In this document: positions 48,995-60,099 of the stretch, piece after piece
Position numbering within the stretch: position 1 is the first letter of the stretch
Layout of the letters: the number at the start of each line of letters is the position of its first letter
Assembly (NCBI GenBank): GCA_949987705.1
Contig: CATLJY010000058.1
Coordinates: 1-64,000 of the forward strand
DNA from: Thereva unica
Taxonomy: Eukaryota; Arthropoda; Insecta; Diptera; Therevidae
Direction: 5' to 3'
Length of the DNA stretch: 64,000 bases
Notes under the pieces: model-generated
Seen by the model: the letters and a program-made list of their open reading frames with translations, nothing else
Databases searched by the model: none
What the model was told of the DNA's origin: nothing
Translations under genes and position numbers: made by a program

Positions 48995-49101
48995 TTCAAT
49001 TTCAACAGCAGGAATTTGTCCCTAAGGTGGTAAGTTGAACTGTGTAAATTATGTGGATCGTGAATTTCAGGTTAAATTCACTAGTCTGTCCATAGTCTAA
49101 A

Positions 49102-50505
49102 ATGCCTAGAGTACGACGTGCGAACATCGGCCGCCGCACAAGACATGAAAGCCAGCAACAAGTGTATTCACAGAACTTAAGCGAAGAAAGACAAAATATA
49201 ATAAGAGAAAATGCCCGATTGAGACAACGCGTGAGCACACGAAGATCATTGGCATCATACAATCGCTTGGCATTCCAATATGATCCCACTGCGAACTACA
49301 GTGATGATGACAATTTAGATATTGGACCAATGACGACTGTATGCCGATATTGCAATGCGTTAAAGTTCAAAAGAGAAACGGCTGGATTGTGCTGCGCAAG
49401 TGGAAAAGTCAAACTGGATCCATTACTTACACCACCACAGCCACTGAAACCATTGTTCGATGGAAGTGATCCAGATTCCAACCATTTTCTTCGACGCATC
49501 CTTGAATACAATAACTGCTTTCGCATGACTTCCTTTGGAGCTAATATCATTCGAGAAGGCGGCTTCATGCATTGGCAGGCGATTTCAGGCAGACGTTGCC
49601 AGTAATTCCCCGTGGAACGCCTGCAGATGAATTGAATGCTTGCCTGAAGGCATCACCTTTGTGGAATAACGTAAAAACATTATCGCTAACCACTAATATG
49701 AGAGTTCAACTTCAAAATGATCAAAGTGCTGCACAATTTTCCAAACAATTGTTAGCTGTTGGAAATGGAAAAGTCCCAGTTGATGCGACAACTGGATTGA
49801 TTACTCTTACCAACGACTTTTGCCGATTTGTAGAATCTCAATTAGCTCTTATTGAAAATGTTTTCCCAAACATTAGTGAGAATTATCAGAATTATGCTTG
49901 GTTAAGTCAACGAGCAATTCTCGCCGCAAAGAATAATGATGTACACGCACTGAATTTCACCATTCAATCAAAAATCGCTGGCGATTTGGTGACATACAAA
50001 TCCGTTGATTCCATAACAAATCCCGATGATGTAGTAAATTATCCAACGGAGTTTTTGAACTCTCTGGAGTTACCAGGATTTCCACCACATAACTTGCAAC
50101 TAAAAGTTGGTTCAGTTATTATGATATTGCGTAATTTGAATCCACCGCGACTTTGCAACGGTACTCGACTTGCGGTGAAAAGACTTATGCCGAATTTGAT
50201 TGAGGCAACCATTATTAACGGAAAGTACGCAGGTGAAAATATATGTATATATGTATTCGCAGGTGAAAATATATGTATTTGACTTCAAACGATTGCAATT
50301 TCCGGTTCGCCTTGCGTTCGCAATGACAATTAACAAGTCGCAAGGCCAATCGCTTAGTGTTTGCGGGATAAATTTAGAAAATCATTGTTTTTCACATGGG
50401 CAGCTATACGTTGCGTGTTCACGAGTTGGGAAACCATCCGCTTTGTTTGTGTTAACGTCAGACCAAAAAACAAAAAATGTGGTTTACCAAAGAGCACTTC
50501 AATGA
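49102..50505 (+). pseudogene. Helitron Rep-helicase remnant, large internal deletion
   Basis: The first part (49102 to about 49590) has the Helitron N-terminal zinc-like motif VCRYCNALKFKRETAGLCCA followed by SGKVKLDP. The text then jumps to PIF1-family helicase motif GDFRQTLPVIPRGTPADE at about 49580, so the whole HUH replication-initiator domain and the Walker A/B part are deleted. Later helicase motifs are present: PRLCNGTRLAVKRL, AMTINKSQGQSL and LYVACSRVG. A tandem duplication of GCAGGTGAAAATATATGTAT near 50230-50280 shifts the frame before the last motifs. About 1.4 kb remains of a gene that normally exceeds 4 kb. Confidence 0.85.
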
Positions 50506-51122
50506 AACGGATAATTTGCGGACACGTATAACGATTCGATTCAGTATTTACTTTGGATTCACTTTCATTTTTTACTTAGAGAAGTTCAACTAAATTACAT
50601 TTCATTTTTGTAATCGAAATGAATTCATTACTGTTGTGAAATGTGAAAAAATTTTCCTTATCAAATATAAAACAAAAAATATAATTTTTCTTCATCTTTT
50701 AATCCCCAAACGAAATGTTAGAAAAAACGAAGCCATCTGGTGGCGAAACGGAGTTCTCCGGGTTTGCTATGTACTCTAAAGTTTTTTAAGTATCTAAAAT
50801 CAATTTTCCCAGATTTGTTCTTTTTTCACTATAGCTTTTTCCTATCGCAGACTGTGTCCCCATAATCTTATTTTATTGAAAGGCGTTGCAACGCACGCGG
50901 GTTTTTGCTATGTTTATTAAATTTCAAATTTTGAATGTTCATTCAAGCTTACATTACATTAGATTCAACTACATTTGCAAAACCAAATAAAACATAATGA
51001 ATCAGTTGAATAAGAATTGAATATATTGAATGGCTTTTTTACCAAACTAAATTCGACCATCGTGTGAAATGTCTGGTGGCCAACTGTTGCGGGCAAAACG
51101 GAGTTATGCCGGGTCCAGCTAG
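50506..51122. other. Helitron 3' non-coding region with a nested Helitron 3' scrap
   Basis: GGCGTTGCAACGCACGCGGG then TTTTTGCTATG near 50880-50912 is the 3' end of the 121-bp-repeat Helitron family. It lies inside this Helitron, whose own CTAG end is at 51122. No gene. Confidence 0.6.
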
Positions 51123-52081
51123 TATATATATACTAGTTAATATTATTTTCTTATGTTTCATGCAATATTAACTATTTAAACAAAGAGGAATTCATTAAAA
51201 GATTTTTTTTAAATCGGCCTATTATTGTTAAATTTAGCCTTTTCACTGGGACGTCCCTTTAAATCCCGGATACCACTTCCTGTCCAAGCCGATTCTCTTC
51301 TAAACAAACCGCAATAAAAACAAGACATTGAATTTTTTTCTATTCTAATCGTAAACCATTTCTTTTTTGGAACACCAACCCGACCAAAATTTTCTACTTT
51401 AGTATTTTGCGATGCAAATTTATTTAAAATCAAATGGTTGATGCGGCCCTAAACATTTAATTTCTAATTTTTCTTCTAATAACAAAAGAGAAATTTTTTC
51501 TTCAATAAATTATCTACGTTCGCGCTTATCGTAATTTTGTATTCATTTTTCACAAAATATATCTATTAACGTTTGTTGTCTAATCTATCTGCTACATTTT
51601 TTCTCAAAGTTATGACCTACTTTTCATTATGAGTTGTGATTAACAAGCTATTCTAGGTTGAGATATATCAGCAATGTGTTAGAACTGAAGCAACTTAAAA
51701 CATGGTTTTCTGCTCTACCTTTTGTGATAGAGCAACTTCGGACAATATTTCTTGCTCTACTTTTTTCACAGCTACTCTTCCCTAAGCTGGCTTGAGCTAT
51801 CTGCTTTTTTCAGTTTCATTAAACACTACTATGCTTTTTTCCCCCTAAATGTTCAAGTGGGGTTTTAAAAGTGAAAAACGATTACGTTACTTGTTGTTTG
51901 CTTATTGTATCGTATTCTGGTGCTGTGAAGTTAGTGCGATCTATGGCTAATTTCTTAATAATTACGAGTTACGGCATCTTTAAGTAATTTCCTGGGTTCA
52001 TATTTCGATTTGTTACTAGAAAATGACCTTTCTTAATTTATATTTGAGCCAATATACAATCATTTGCCCATTTAGTATCGT
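51123..52081. other. Unassigned AT-rich interval
   Basis: A short TA run (51123-51132) is followed by CTAGTTAATATTATT, which might be another inverted Helitron end. The rest shows no gene or repeat I can name. Part of it may be the 5' UTR of the Jockey-type LINE that follows. Confidence 0.35.
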
Positions 52082-52404
52082 ATGGATACGTACAGAAAGG
52101 TTATGGATACGATTGGATACTTTTTCTGTGCTGTAATGGATACGATGAAGCGCTCAGCGAGTGGCAACACTGATACAGACGCATTCTTCTTGCGCAGCAC
52201 CAACAACGGCATTAACGAGAAGACCTTATCAGCACGAATGGTGGTAAAATTGTCAAATACCACTGAAAAGTCGGCATTTATTAGACAATTTTATCCTAAA
52301 GGAGGCGTTAAAATGAGCCAGATAAGTACCCTGCTTAATTCTGAGGGGAAACTACATATTTGTGAGAGCCTCTCTAAAAACAACCAAAGAATTTATAACA
52401 TAGT

Positions 52405-53502
52405 TAACAAACACAGACTCAATAAGGCCATCTACTCGGTAAGGGCGCTCAAATTAATTGATGACGACACCGCCTGCTCCACCATCGACCCCTTGAGCCA
52501 CCGTAGGAATGTAGCAGCACTGACAAAATTTTATCGCTCCTATCATAGTGACTGTTCCTCCAAGTTAAACGCTCTCCTGCCTCCACGGCAATCTTATACC
52601 CGCAACACCAGATTAGCCCACTCGTCTCATTCCCTTCACCTGCAACTACCCCTTTCACGCACTCAACAAGATATGAATTCGTTTGTTAATAGAACAACTC
52701 GACTGTGGAATAACCTCTCGCAGTCAGTATTTCCGAACTCCTACAACATCCAAGAGTTCAAACGCAGGGTTCATCACCACCTTCTTCAATACCCCCCCGT
52801 ACCTTTTAATCCTTAACCTATACCCCCCCCCCCTCATCCCTCCCCCGTACTAAGCTTACTGCTAGACATTGCACCATGACGTGTGACAAATGACATGACG
52901 GACTAGTAGTACAAAGGGTGACTCCCACTGACATATAATAATGGACTGCTCATCAGCAATTATTCCCATGCAAACCGATGGCACCAAAAAGGTATAGTCG
53001 CTCGCTCATCCATAAGCCCCCAAACTGACAGAAGCACTCAGAAATAAAATCAATTAGAAAAAAATAGACGGGTATAGTGATGTTTATATCTTTTGCGTTA
53101 AATCAATTAGAAAAAAATAGACGGGTATAGTGATGTTTATATCTTTTGCTCTTTTCCCCATAAGCCCCCGGATTTTGACATACAGAATGTCAGTTGCTAA
53201 GACAGGCGTTAAGAACTTAAATCAGATACACATAAAATTAGCAAATTAATGAAAAAAAGGCATTTTAAAAGTGAAAATAGTGTTTATTAATTTTTTTAAA
53301 CAAAATATTTGTGTTGTTTTAATGTTTAAGTACGTATTTAAAAAAATATAAATTTCAAAAGTGATTCCGGTGTTTACATGGAGTGAAAAAAGGTTTTTAG
53401 CCTATGGAACAAATTGGTGCCATGAAAAATTTCTCATAAGCAGTCCATTCTATATGTCAGTGGTGACTCCTAAGCTTAGCACTGCCACATAAAAAAAAAA
53501 AA
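52405..53502 (+). mobile_element. Truncated LINE 3' end nested in ORF1, with a MITE in its 3' UTR
   Basis: The text ALKLIDDDTACSTIDPLSHR, NVAALTKFYRSYHSDCSSKL and TRLWNNLSQSVFPNSYNIQ is the C-terminal region of another LINE reverse transcriptase, ending at 52816. A C-rich 3' UTR follows, broken by a MITE (52919-53466), and a 12-nt poly(A) at about 53490-53501 closes it. A 53-bp tandem duplication lies at 53046-53151 (AATAGACGGGTATAGTGATG twice). Confidence 0.7.
52919..53466. mobile_element. About 548-bp MITE
   Basis: GTGACTCCCACTGACATATA, then ATGGACTGCT at the left, is mirrored by AGCAGTCCATTCTATATGTC then AGTGGTGACTCC at the right. The arms are at least 35 bp and GGCACCAAA/TTGGTGCC lies further in. 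It contains the 53-bp tandem duplication. No gene. Confidence 0.65.
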
Positions 53503-53857
53503 GTACACGACACGGAATTGTTTACGTTCGCTGTCGCAAGACTGATCCTCCTGTCAAAGTGACTTCTGTGGATGCCATTGATGAAATTATTGGAGGGAAT
53601 ATCAACTGTGATAACGTCAATGCTGATGATTAGTTTTAATTAGCTTTAATATTTTTTAATATTGTCTTAGTTTTATGAAAGCCTTTTATTAATTTCATTT
53701 GTTGCTATGCTTATATACATTAACTCTTATTCCTTTTTTTATAATTCCATTTTTAGCTTATGTTTGCATATTGTTTTAAATTTGTTTAATCTTTTTCATG
53801 ATTTTGACCACTTCGTTGCGTTGATGCTTCTAATGTTGTTTTTCTCATTGCTTATAC

Positions 53858-56209
53858 ATGGTGTTTTTAGTTGTCCTCCTGATGCTGGCCGCTGATATAC
53901 TACCGATCTTCGTAATGATGGGTAGTACGAGTACCTTTGGTTCTGTGTATGATGTGGGTAGACTGCTTAATATCATTTGCTCTCAAGAAGAATTGGATGT
54001 ACTCAACATATGTTACTTTAATGTAAGAAGCCTGAGGAACAAGATTGATGACTTGAGGGAAATGTTTGATAACACTAGAGTGAATGCGTTTTTGGTCACT
54101 GAGACGTGGTTAAATAGTGATATACCTTGTTCTTATGTGCATCTACCTAACTTTACCATTCTTAGTAATGACAGACCTGATAGAATTGGAGGGCGTGTGG
54201 CTGTCTACGTTTCCAAATCATTGCCGTCGAAAATCATCTACAGATCTACCGGTGATCAGTGTGAGTTCATTGTTGTCGAAGTCAAAACGCACAGTGACTT
54301 GTGTTTGCTTGTATATGTGTACTGCCCGCCCAATTCGTTCAATGAAGTCAATGCTGAAGAGCTCTCTAGCGTTCTCTCTAGGCTTGGTAGACAGTATAGA
54401 GATATTTATATTGCTGGAGATCTCAATGTTGACCTGCTTAAGTCAAACCTTAGAAGCAGTACGTTCACATGGTTATTCCAATCTGTTGACATTGAGATCT
54501 TAAACAATCTCCCAACGTTTAATAATTGCATGCGACCTTCTTTGCTTGACGTTCTTGCCACTTCGAGCATTGAAAGGGTGGTTCGTTGGAGTCAACTTTG
54601 AACTCCCAGCCTATTCGACCATGACTTCCTTTTTCTATCTGTGAGATTTTCATGCTCAGCATCGGCCTCTCATCAATTCATCACATACAGGGATTATAGA
54701 AATATTGGTTATGAAACCATTTACCATAAATGCCTCTCTTTACCTCTAAACGCGATATTTAGTCTACACTCGATTGACGAGAAAGTACAGGTGTTCACTT
54801 CCCTTATTTTAGCTGTTTTCAACGAGTGTGTTCCATTCAAACGAATTCGTAAGAAGCCGGAATTGTCATAACTGTCCTTGGTTTAATGCCGAAGTAAGGC
54901 TGCTAATCCAGGAACGTGAACTCCTTTATCGTAGGTACAGACGGCTGAGAACTACTGAATCTTTCAGTAGGTATAAGCACATCCGTAATATGGCTAACAA
55001 AAAAATTCGTCTCGCTAAGCGGGAGTTCTATGCGGTTAAGCTTAACTCTGACCTGCCACCTAAACAAGTATGGAAGAATATACGTAAACTTGGTATACAT
55101 ACTGGGCCTGCAAATGCTAGCGACCTTAACCTCGACACCGAGCTTATGAATCAATCATTTATCCAACCGTGCAAAAACAAAAATGCCCTTAGATACTAAT
55201 CTAGAACAGAGAGCTGCACTCTCGTTTGAAGGCTTCAGCTTTAGATGTGTGGATGCGGCCGAAGTGCTTGCATCGCTAAATTCTGTTCGTTCAAATGCCA
55301 CTGGTATTGATGGTGTTGAACCTCAATTTTCAAGCTTTTCATACCATATGTGATCGATGCAGTTACTCACATATTCAATTGCTGCCTAACCTATTCTGTA
55401 TTTCCCTGTGCATGGAAGAAAGCGTTCATTGTGCCAATACCTAAAAAAACCTCTCCCTCTGACATATCTGACTTCAGGCCAATTAGTATCTTATCCTACC
55501 TGTCCAAGGTTCTGGAGAGAATTATGTATGATCAGATTCAATCCTTTCTTGTTGAACGTAACTTACTGTGTGAATGGCAATCTGGCTTTAGGCGATTTCA
55601 TAGTTGTGAGACTGCACTGCTGAAGGTCACCACGGATATTCGAGCTAAGTTGGATGATAACGAGATCGCGGTGTTGGTTCTGCTTGATTTCTCAAAAGCC
55701 TTTGACACCGTTAATCATAAACTCTTGCTGTATAAACTTGCTGCTCTCTTCCATTTCTCGTCTTCTGCTATCTCCCTCCTCTCCTCATTCCTCTCCAACA
55801 GGTCTCAGTGCATCAAGTTCAATGACAAGTACTCATCTTTTCTTCCTGTGCCATCAGGAGTACCGCAGGGCTCTGTTCTCGGACTGTTGCTCTACACATT
55901 ATTCACGAATGATATGTCTACTGTCATCCGGAACTGTTGTTTTCACTTCTTTGCTGATGATACGCAACCATATACCTCATCTTCATCTGATAAGCTAGGT
56001 GAATGCATTAAAAGAGTGAATGATGACTTGCGCAGTACCTCTAGCTGGGCGTCTAATAAATATCTTCGACTCAATCCTACCAAGTCCGTGGCACTATTTA
56101 TCAGCCGTCGCTCAGTTAATGCCCATGAGCTAAATACTATCACGATTGATGATACTCCTCTACATATTTTGAATAAAGCTACGAATTTGGGTATTGTGGT
56201 GAACTCAAC
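53858..56209 (+). pseudogene. ORF2 of the Jockey-type LINE (endonuclease and reverse transcriptase), frameshifted
   Basis: The APE endonuclease is readable from about 53995 (NICYFNVRSLRNKIDDLREM, FLVTETWLNSDIP, GDLNVDLLKSN). Frames then change near 54600, 54840 and 55190. The reverse transcriptase core at 55350-56209 has KAFIVPIPKKTSPSDISDFR, VLVLLDFSKAFDTVNHK, PSGVPQGSVLGLLLYTLF and catalytic FADDTQPY. It breaks at 56209 at the RTE insertion and resumes at 59498. A second break at 59673 removes the C-terminus. It would have been the polymerase of target-primed reverse transcription. Confidence 0.85.
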
Positions 56210-59200
56210 TCAACTAGGGGGGCGAACGGCTAACAAAGATCTCGGAAAGTGGGGACACCCGATTTGTCATTTCTATTAAAATCCGAAGAGATCCACTGCA
56301 ATCAAACACCAAGCAGACCTGTTAGCAAGTCCCAATCCCACCTCCCCGCGGTGCCCCCTGGGGTACTTCTTCGGAAGGAGCTAACGGGAGAGGGGCGAAT
56401 GGCGAGCTCTCTGCGCCACAAAACAGAGCTTTTAAGTCGGTTGGGCTGAGGGTTAGCAACCCGCTCCCATAAAAAACACTATTGCTACGAATCGGCAAAC
56501 AGTGCCTCGGAACCGGATGGACAACACGACGACGACCTATGCTTTTCGAACAAGGACACGAATCGGATCATGGAATGTGAGAACAATGCTTGCTGAGGGA
56601 CGGCTGGATGAAGTCCTCAACGAGATGAATCGATATAAAATCAAGATCATGGGACTGAGCGAGACCAGATGGCCCGATGCGGGGGAACATATCTGCCCAA
56701 ATGGCGAGTCCTTCTTATATTCTGGGAGAAATGAAACTGAAAGCCGTAGGAGTGGTGTTGGCGTAATACTCACCAAAGAAGCCAGGGCTAGCCTCATTAG
56801 CTGGTCACCAGTTTCTGAGAGGATTATTACCGTGCGCCTACGTACCAGGCTAAGAAGTACTACGGTAGTTCAATGCTATGCTCCAACCGAAGACGCAGAA
56901 GATGACATCAAAGACGAGTTATACATGCGACTGAATGAGGTTTTTCGCTCTATTCCAAGGGGAGACATCATTGTATTAATGGGTGACTTAAATGCACAAA
57001 TCGGTCACGACAACACCGGTCTTGAACAAACAATTGGAAAACAAGGCCTAAGCCAAGTTACCAATAACAATGGTGAGCTTTTCGTTGACTTTTGTTCTTC
57101 CCATCAACTTATGGTAGGTGGAACTTACTTTTGTCACAAGAAGATACATAAAGAGACCTGGGTATCGCCCGATGGTAGAACGAGAAATCAGATAGATCAT
57201 GTGGCCGTCAGCCGCAGATGGAGAACCATTCTGGAAGATGTCAGGAGCTTCAGGGGAGCGGACACTGGAAGCGACCACCATTTGGTAGTAGCAACTATTC
57301 GCCTTAGAATCGCTGCAATCAGAAACTTTCAACGTGAATCTATAAACCGTAGACGGTTTAACGTTGACCTCTTGCGGGAGAGCGCTAAAAAGCGAGAATT
57401 TGCTGGAAACCTGCAGCAAATATTAAACCAGCAAACCGTTTCTGACGACACAAATATTGAAGACCTGTGGAGTACAACAAAGGGCGCTATATTGACGGCT
57501 GCGGAAACGAGCATCGGTTATGTCCACAGAAACATGCAACATTGGATCTCGGACAGCACCTGGCAAAAAATAGAACGCAGGAGGGCCCTCAAAAATAACA
57601 TAAACTCTACAAGCGACCCGGATAGACGTCACCAACTTGAACGGGAGTACTCTCAATTACACCGAGAGGTAAAGAGAAGTGTCCGGCGTGATAAAAGGCA
57701 GCAGATAAACGAGCTCGCAGAAAAAGCGGAAAACGCGGCAAACACAGGCAACAGTAAAGTGCTGTACCAAATTACTAAACAGCTCTCGGGAAAGCACTCT
57801 ACTAAAAAGCATGCCGTTAAGAGTGCGGATGGAAGGCTGCTGTGCAGCGACGAGGAGCAGCTCCAAAGATGGAGAGATTATTTCTTCGCCGCCCTGAATG
57901 GCTCACTCACACAGGAACCTCAGGAAAACAGCAACAATGCACAGCCGATAAGAATCAACACCCGGGCCCCATCCAAGACGGAAATAGTAACCGCAGTTCA
58001 TGCGATGGCCAATGGTAAAGCAGCTGGAAAAGATGGCATCCCGCCAGAATTGTTGAAAGCCGACTCAAGCCTCATAGCAGATGCGCTTCAGCCAATCCTC
58101 GAATTAGCATGGAACACCTGTACCTTTCCGGAGGATTGGACGGAAGGTATCATAGTCAAAATACCCAAAAAGGGGGATCTGACAATATGCGACAACTGGA
58201 GAGGCATCTGTCTATTATCTACTGTGGGTAAAATCTTGTCCCACACTATACTATCAAGAATAAGAGAGGCAGTAGATCAAACGCTTAGAAGGCAGCAGGC
58301 CGGATTCAGGAAGGGCCGTTCATGTATAGATCACATCAACACCTTAAGAATAATAGTGGAACAGTCTACTGAATTCCGATCCCCCCTTTGCCTTGCTTTC
58401 GTAGATTATGAGAAAGCGTTCGACTCGGTTAATAGGAGCTTTATATGGCAGGCATTACGGCGACGTGGACTGCCGGATAAGATAATAGAATTGATAAAAG
58501 CCCTATACAACAATTCCAAATGCAGAGTTCTCCATAACGGAAAATTATCCGACAGCTTTGAGGGGAGTTCAGGAGTACGACAAGGATGCTTACTATCCCC
58601 ATTACTATTTCTTATAGTAATAAATGACATTCTTGTTGGCGCTCTAGATAGTAGAACAGGCGGCATACAGTGGGGTTTGCTAGATCGCCTTAAGGACCTC
58701 GACTACGCAGATGATATCTGTTTGCTGGCCCACAGACATCAGGAGCTAAAAAACATGTTAAACAATTTGGCAACAGAAAGTAGTCTAGCAGGCTTAAGGC
58801 TGAATCCGAATAAAACCAAAGAAATGCGGATAAATGCAAACACACTTGAACGAACTGCGCTGAATAACCGTGACGTGGAACTGGTAGATAAATTCTGCTA
58901 CCTCGGTAGTATTATTACCGAAAATGGTGGTGAAGAAGAAGACGTCAGTTCCAGAATAAATAAAGCACGAAGCGCATATGAATGCTTGTTCCGCATATGG
59001 AGATCAACGGAGATCTCAACCAACACCAAATTGCGGCTGTTCAACTCCAACGTTAAGGCAGTTCTTTTATACGGTTGCGAAACATGGAAAGTCACCCAAT
59101 TCATCACAGGGCGCCTACAAGCCTTCATAAACAGATGCCTACGTCGTATCCTAAAAATCCGCTGGCAAGATAGAATTTCAAATGAAGAGCTATGGCGCCG

Positions 59201-59497
59201 TGCCGGCCAAGAAAGGATAGACGACCAAATCAAGCGAAGGAAATGGAAGTGGATTGGCCACACCTTGCGACGCGATAACGAAAATCTAGACAAACAGGCC
59301 CTTGACTGGAACCCGCAAGGATCCCGTCGAGTTGGAAGACCTAGAACAACGTGGAGGAGAACCCTACTAGCAGAGGCCGCAACTACTGGGAGATCCTGGT
59401 CAGAGCTAAGAGCTGCCGCGCAAAACAGAGTCCGCTGGAGGGCAACTGTTTCCGCCCTATGTCCCACGAGGGATTGAGGGGTACATAGATAGATAGA
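56210..59497 (+). mobile_element. Full-length RTE-clade LINE
   Basis: The element starts near TCAACTAGGGGGGCGAACG, has a 290-bp 5' UTR, one long ORF, and a very short 3' end with an ATAGATAG repeat tail, as is typical of RTE. The flanks read CTCAAC on the left and CAAC on the right, consistent with a CAAC duplication of only 4 bp. Removing it restores the Jockey ORF2 reading frame. No lesions are visible, so this is a recent insertion. Confidence 0.88.
56502..59477 (+). CDS. RTE endonuclease-reverse transcriptase, intact
   Basis: A single 991-codon frame. Near the N-terminus is an APE-like endonuclease with GSWNVRTM (about residue 22), LSETRW, VQCYAPTEDAEDD, GDLNAQIGHD, NQIDHVAV and TGSDHHLVV. 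A charged linker precedes the reverse transcriptase, with IPKKGDLTICDNWRGICLL, AFVDYEKAFDSVNRS, SSGVRQGCLLSPLLFLI and catalytic YADDICLL at about residue 733. The C-terminal RTE domain has WKWIGHTLRRDNENLDKQAL then GRPRTTWRRTL. An alternative ATG at residue 6 is possible. It would nick host DNA and prime copying of its own RNA. Codon use is typical of active LINEs and no stop or shift is present. Confidence 0.92.
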   Translation: MPRNRMDNTTTTYAFRTRTRIGSWNVRTMLAEGRLDEVLNEMNRYKIKIMGLSETRWPDAGEHICPNGESFLYSGRNETESRRSGVGVILTKEARASLISWSPVSERIITVRLRTRLRSTTVVQCYAPTEDAEDDIKDELYMRLNEVFRSIPRGDIIVLMGDLNAQIGHDNTGLEQTIGKQGLSQVTNNNGELFVDFCSSHQLMVGGTYFCHKKIHKETWVSPDGRTRNQIDHVAVSRRWRTILEDVRSFRGADTGSDHHLVVATIRLRIAAIRNFQRESINRRRFNVDLLRESAKKREFAGNLQQILNQQTVSDDTNIEDLWSTTKGAILTAAETSIGYVHRNMQHWISDSTWQKIERRRALKNNINSTSDPDRRHQLEREYSQLHREVKRSVRRDKRQQINELAEKAENAANTGNSKVLYQITKQLSGKHSTKKHAVKSADGRLLCSDEEQLQRWRDYFFAALNGSLTQEPQENSNNAQPIRINTRAPSKTEIVTAVHAMANGKAAGKDGIPPELLKADSSLIADALQPILELAWNTCTFPEDWTEGIIVKIPKKGDLTICDNWRGICLLSTVGKILSHTILSRIREAVDQTLRRQQAGFRKGRSCIDHINTLRIIVEQSTEFRSPLCLAFVDYEKAFDSVNRSFIWQALRRRGLPDKIIELIKALYNNSKCRVLHNGKLSDSFEGSSGVRQGCLLSPLLFLIVINDILVGALDSRTGGIQWGLLDRLKDLDYADDICLLAHRHQELKNMLNNLATESSLAGLRLNPNKTKEMRINANTLERTALNNRDVELVDKFCYLGSIITENGGEEEDVSSRINKARSAYECLFRIWRSTEISTNTKLRLFNSNVKAVLLYGCETWKVTQFITGRLQAFINRCLRRILKIRWQDRISNEELWRRAGQERIDDQIKRRKWKWIGHTLRRDNENLDKQALDWNPQGSRRVGRPRTTWRRTLLAEAATTGRSWSELRAAAQNRVRWRATVSALCPTRD

Positions 59498-59673
59498 CAA
59501 CGTTGACTTGTTGCGATCACGTTTCGCTGATCCTTAGTAAAGTTTATAGTTGCCTTCGAAGGCTATGGTTGTTTGGTAAACTCCTACCTCAACAGTCACG
59601 CCTAAGACTGGTAAAGACCCTCATCATGCCGCATTTTTTGTACGGCATCTCGAGTTATATTGCAGTGGATGCC
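59498..59673 (+). pseudogene. Continuation of the Jockey-type ORF2 after the RTE
   Basis: The frame reads DHVSLILSKVYSCLRRLWLF, then LRLVKTLIMPHFLYGISSYI, the post-polymerase region of Jockey-type ORF2, and ends at AVDA with GATGCC at 59668-59673. The expected next region is found on the minus strand from 3449 (ICRRRLK, then AFNDCIRF). Confidence 0.75.
59668..59673. repeat. 6-bp target-site repeat GATGCC
   Basis: Pairs with GGCATC at 3450-3455; see that entry. Confidence 0.6.
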
Positions 59674-59793
59674 AGTAGGAAAGGCGTCAGTTTAGCGTGG
59701 GAACTGGGTCACGGCGGAACTAGGTCAAGTTCCGTAACTAGGTCAAGGCCGTTGACCTTGAGATTGTGTCATTTGGAACTGGGTCAGGGTCCC

Positions 59794-59798
<5 letters not shown>
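59674..59798 (+). repeat. Polinton-like terminal repeat, second copy
   Basis: Begins AGTAGGAAAGGCGTCAG and matches 3456-3575 almost throughout, ending GGGTCAGGGTCCCTGTGC at (TA)n. It is in the same orientation as the left copy, although the LINE halves are in opposite orientations. Confidence 0.55.

Positions 59799-59853
<55 letters not shown>
59799..59853. repeat. (TA)n array
   Basis: Fifty-five bases of TA between the Polinton-like terminus and the Tc1 TIR; a proposed inversion breakpoint. Confidence 0.95.
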
Positions 59854-59856
<3 letters not shown>

Positions 59857-60099
59857 TATTGTGCAAAACTATAGCACCGCATTGCATGATTTTCATATAA
59901 TAGGTCAGAACTCCGAAACTATTAAAGTTACGATCTCGAAATTTTGCCACTTTATTACTATAATTATCAGCTTTATTATTCATAAAAATCAAAACATTTT
60001 ATTATCTAATTTTCCAACGACAACAATAATAGTACGCTAACTTCACTTTGGGCTGTGCAAAACTATAGCACCTTTACAGAAGTCTTAATATTTTGTGTC

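Larger units (their letters stand above)
47858..51122 (+). mobile_element. Helitron with replicase-helicase remains
   Basis: The left part starts after TA-rich sequence with TCGGGTTTTCCTTCCTGACG (about 47879); the exact 5' terminus is uncertain because the expected A|TC context is not clean. The right end is GAGTTATGCCGGGTCCAGCTAG-like, with CTAG at 51119-51122 followed by T of a short TA run. AAGATGGCGGTTCC motifs resemble those in the 121-bp Helitron repeats. It contains a broken Rep/Hel gene, so it derives from an autonomous element. Confidence 0.7.
52190..53632 (+). pseudogene. ORF1 of the Jockey-type LINE, interrupted
   Basis: The N-terminal piece has FIRQFYPKGGVKMSQISTLL and LHICESLSKNNQRIYN, like the RNA-binding part of Jockey-type ORF1 proteins. 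It is then replaced by a foreign LINE end. After that insertion's poly(A) the ORF1 text resumes near 53510 (IVYVRCRKTDPPVKVTSV, DAIDEIIGGNINCDN) and stops at 53630-53632. The reading frame across the insertion is fortuitously open to 52816, which can mislead gene callers. Confidence 0.6.
52082..59673 (+). mobile_element. 5' part of a Jockey-type LINE with nested insertions
   Basis: ORF1 pieces (52190-52400 and 53503-53632) and ORF2 pieces (53858-56209 and 59498-59673) are in order on the plus strand. They are interrupted by a LINE 3' fragment carrying a MITE (about 52405-53502) and by an intact RTE (56210-59497). The element stops abruptly inside ORF2 at 59673, next to a Polinton-like terminus. 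The missing C-terminus and 3' UTR match the minus-strand piece at 2801-3449. Confidence 0.8.

Noticed and set aside
52082..52816. A single 244-codon gene
   Set aside because: Its first part is Jockey-type ORF1 text and its second part the end of another LINE's RT; the open frame across the junction is accidental.
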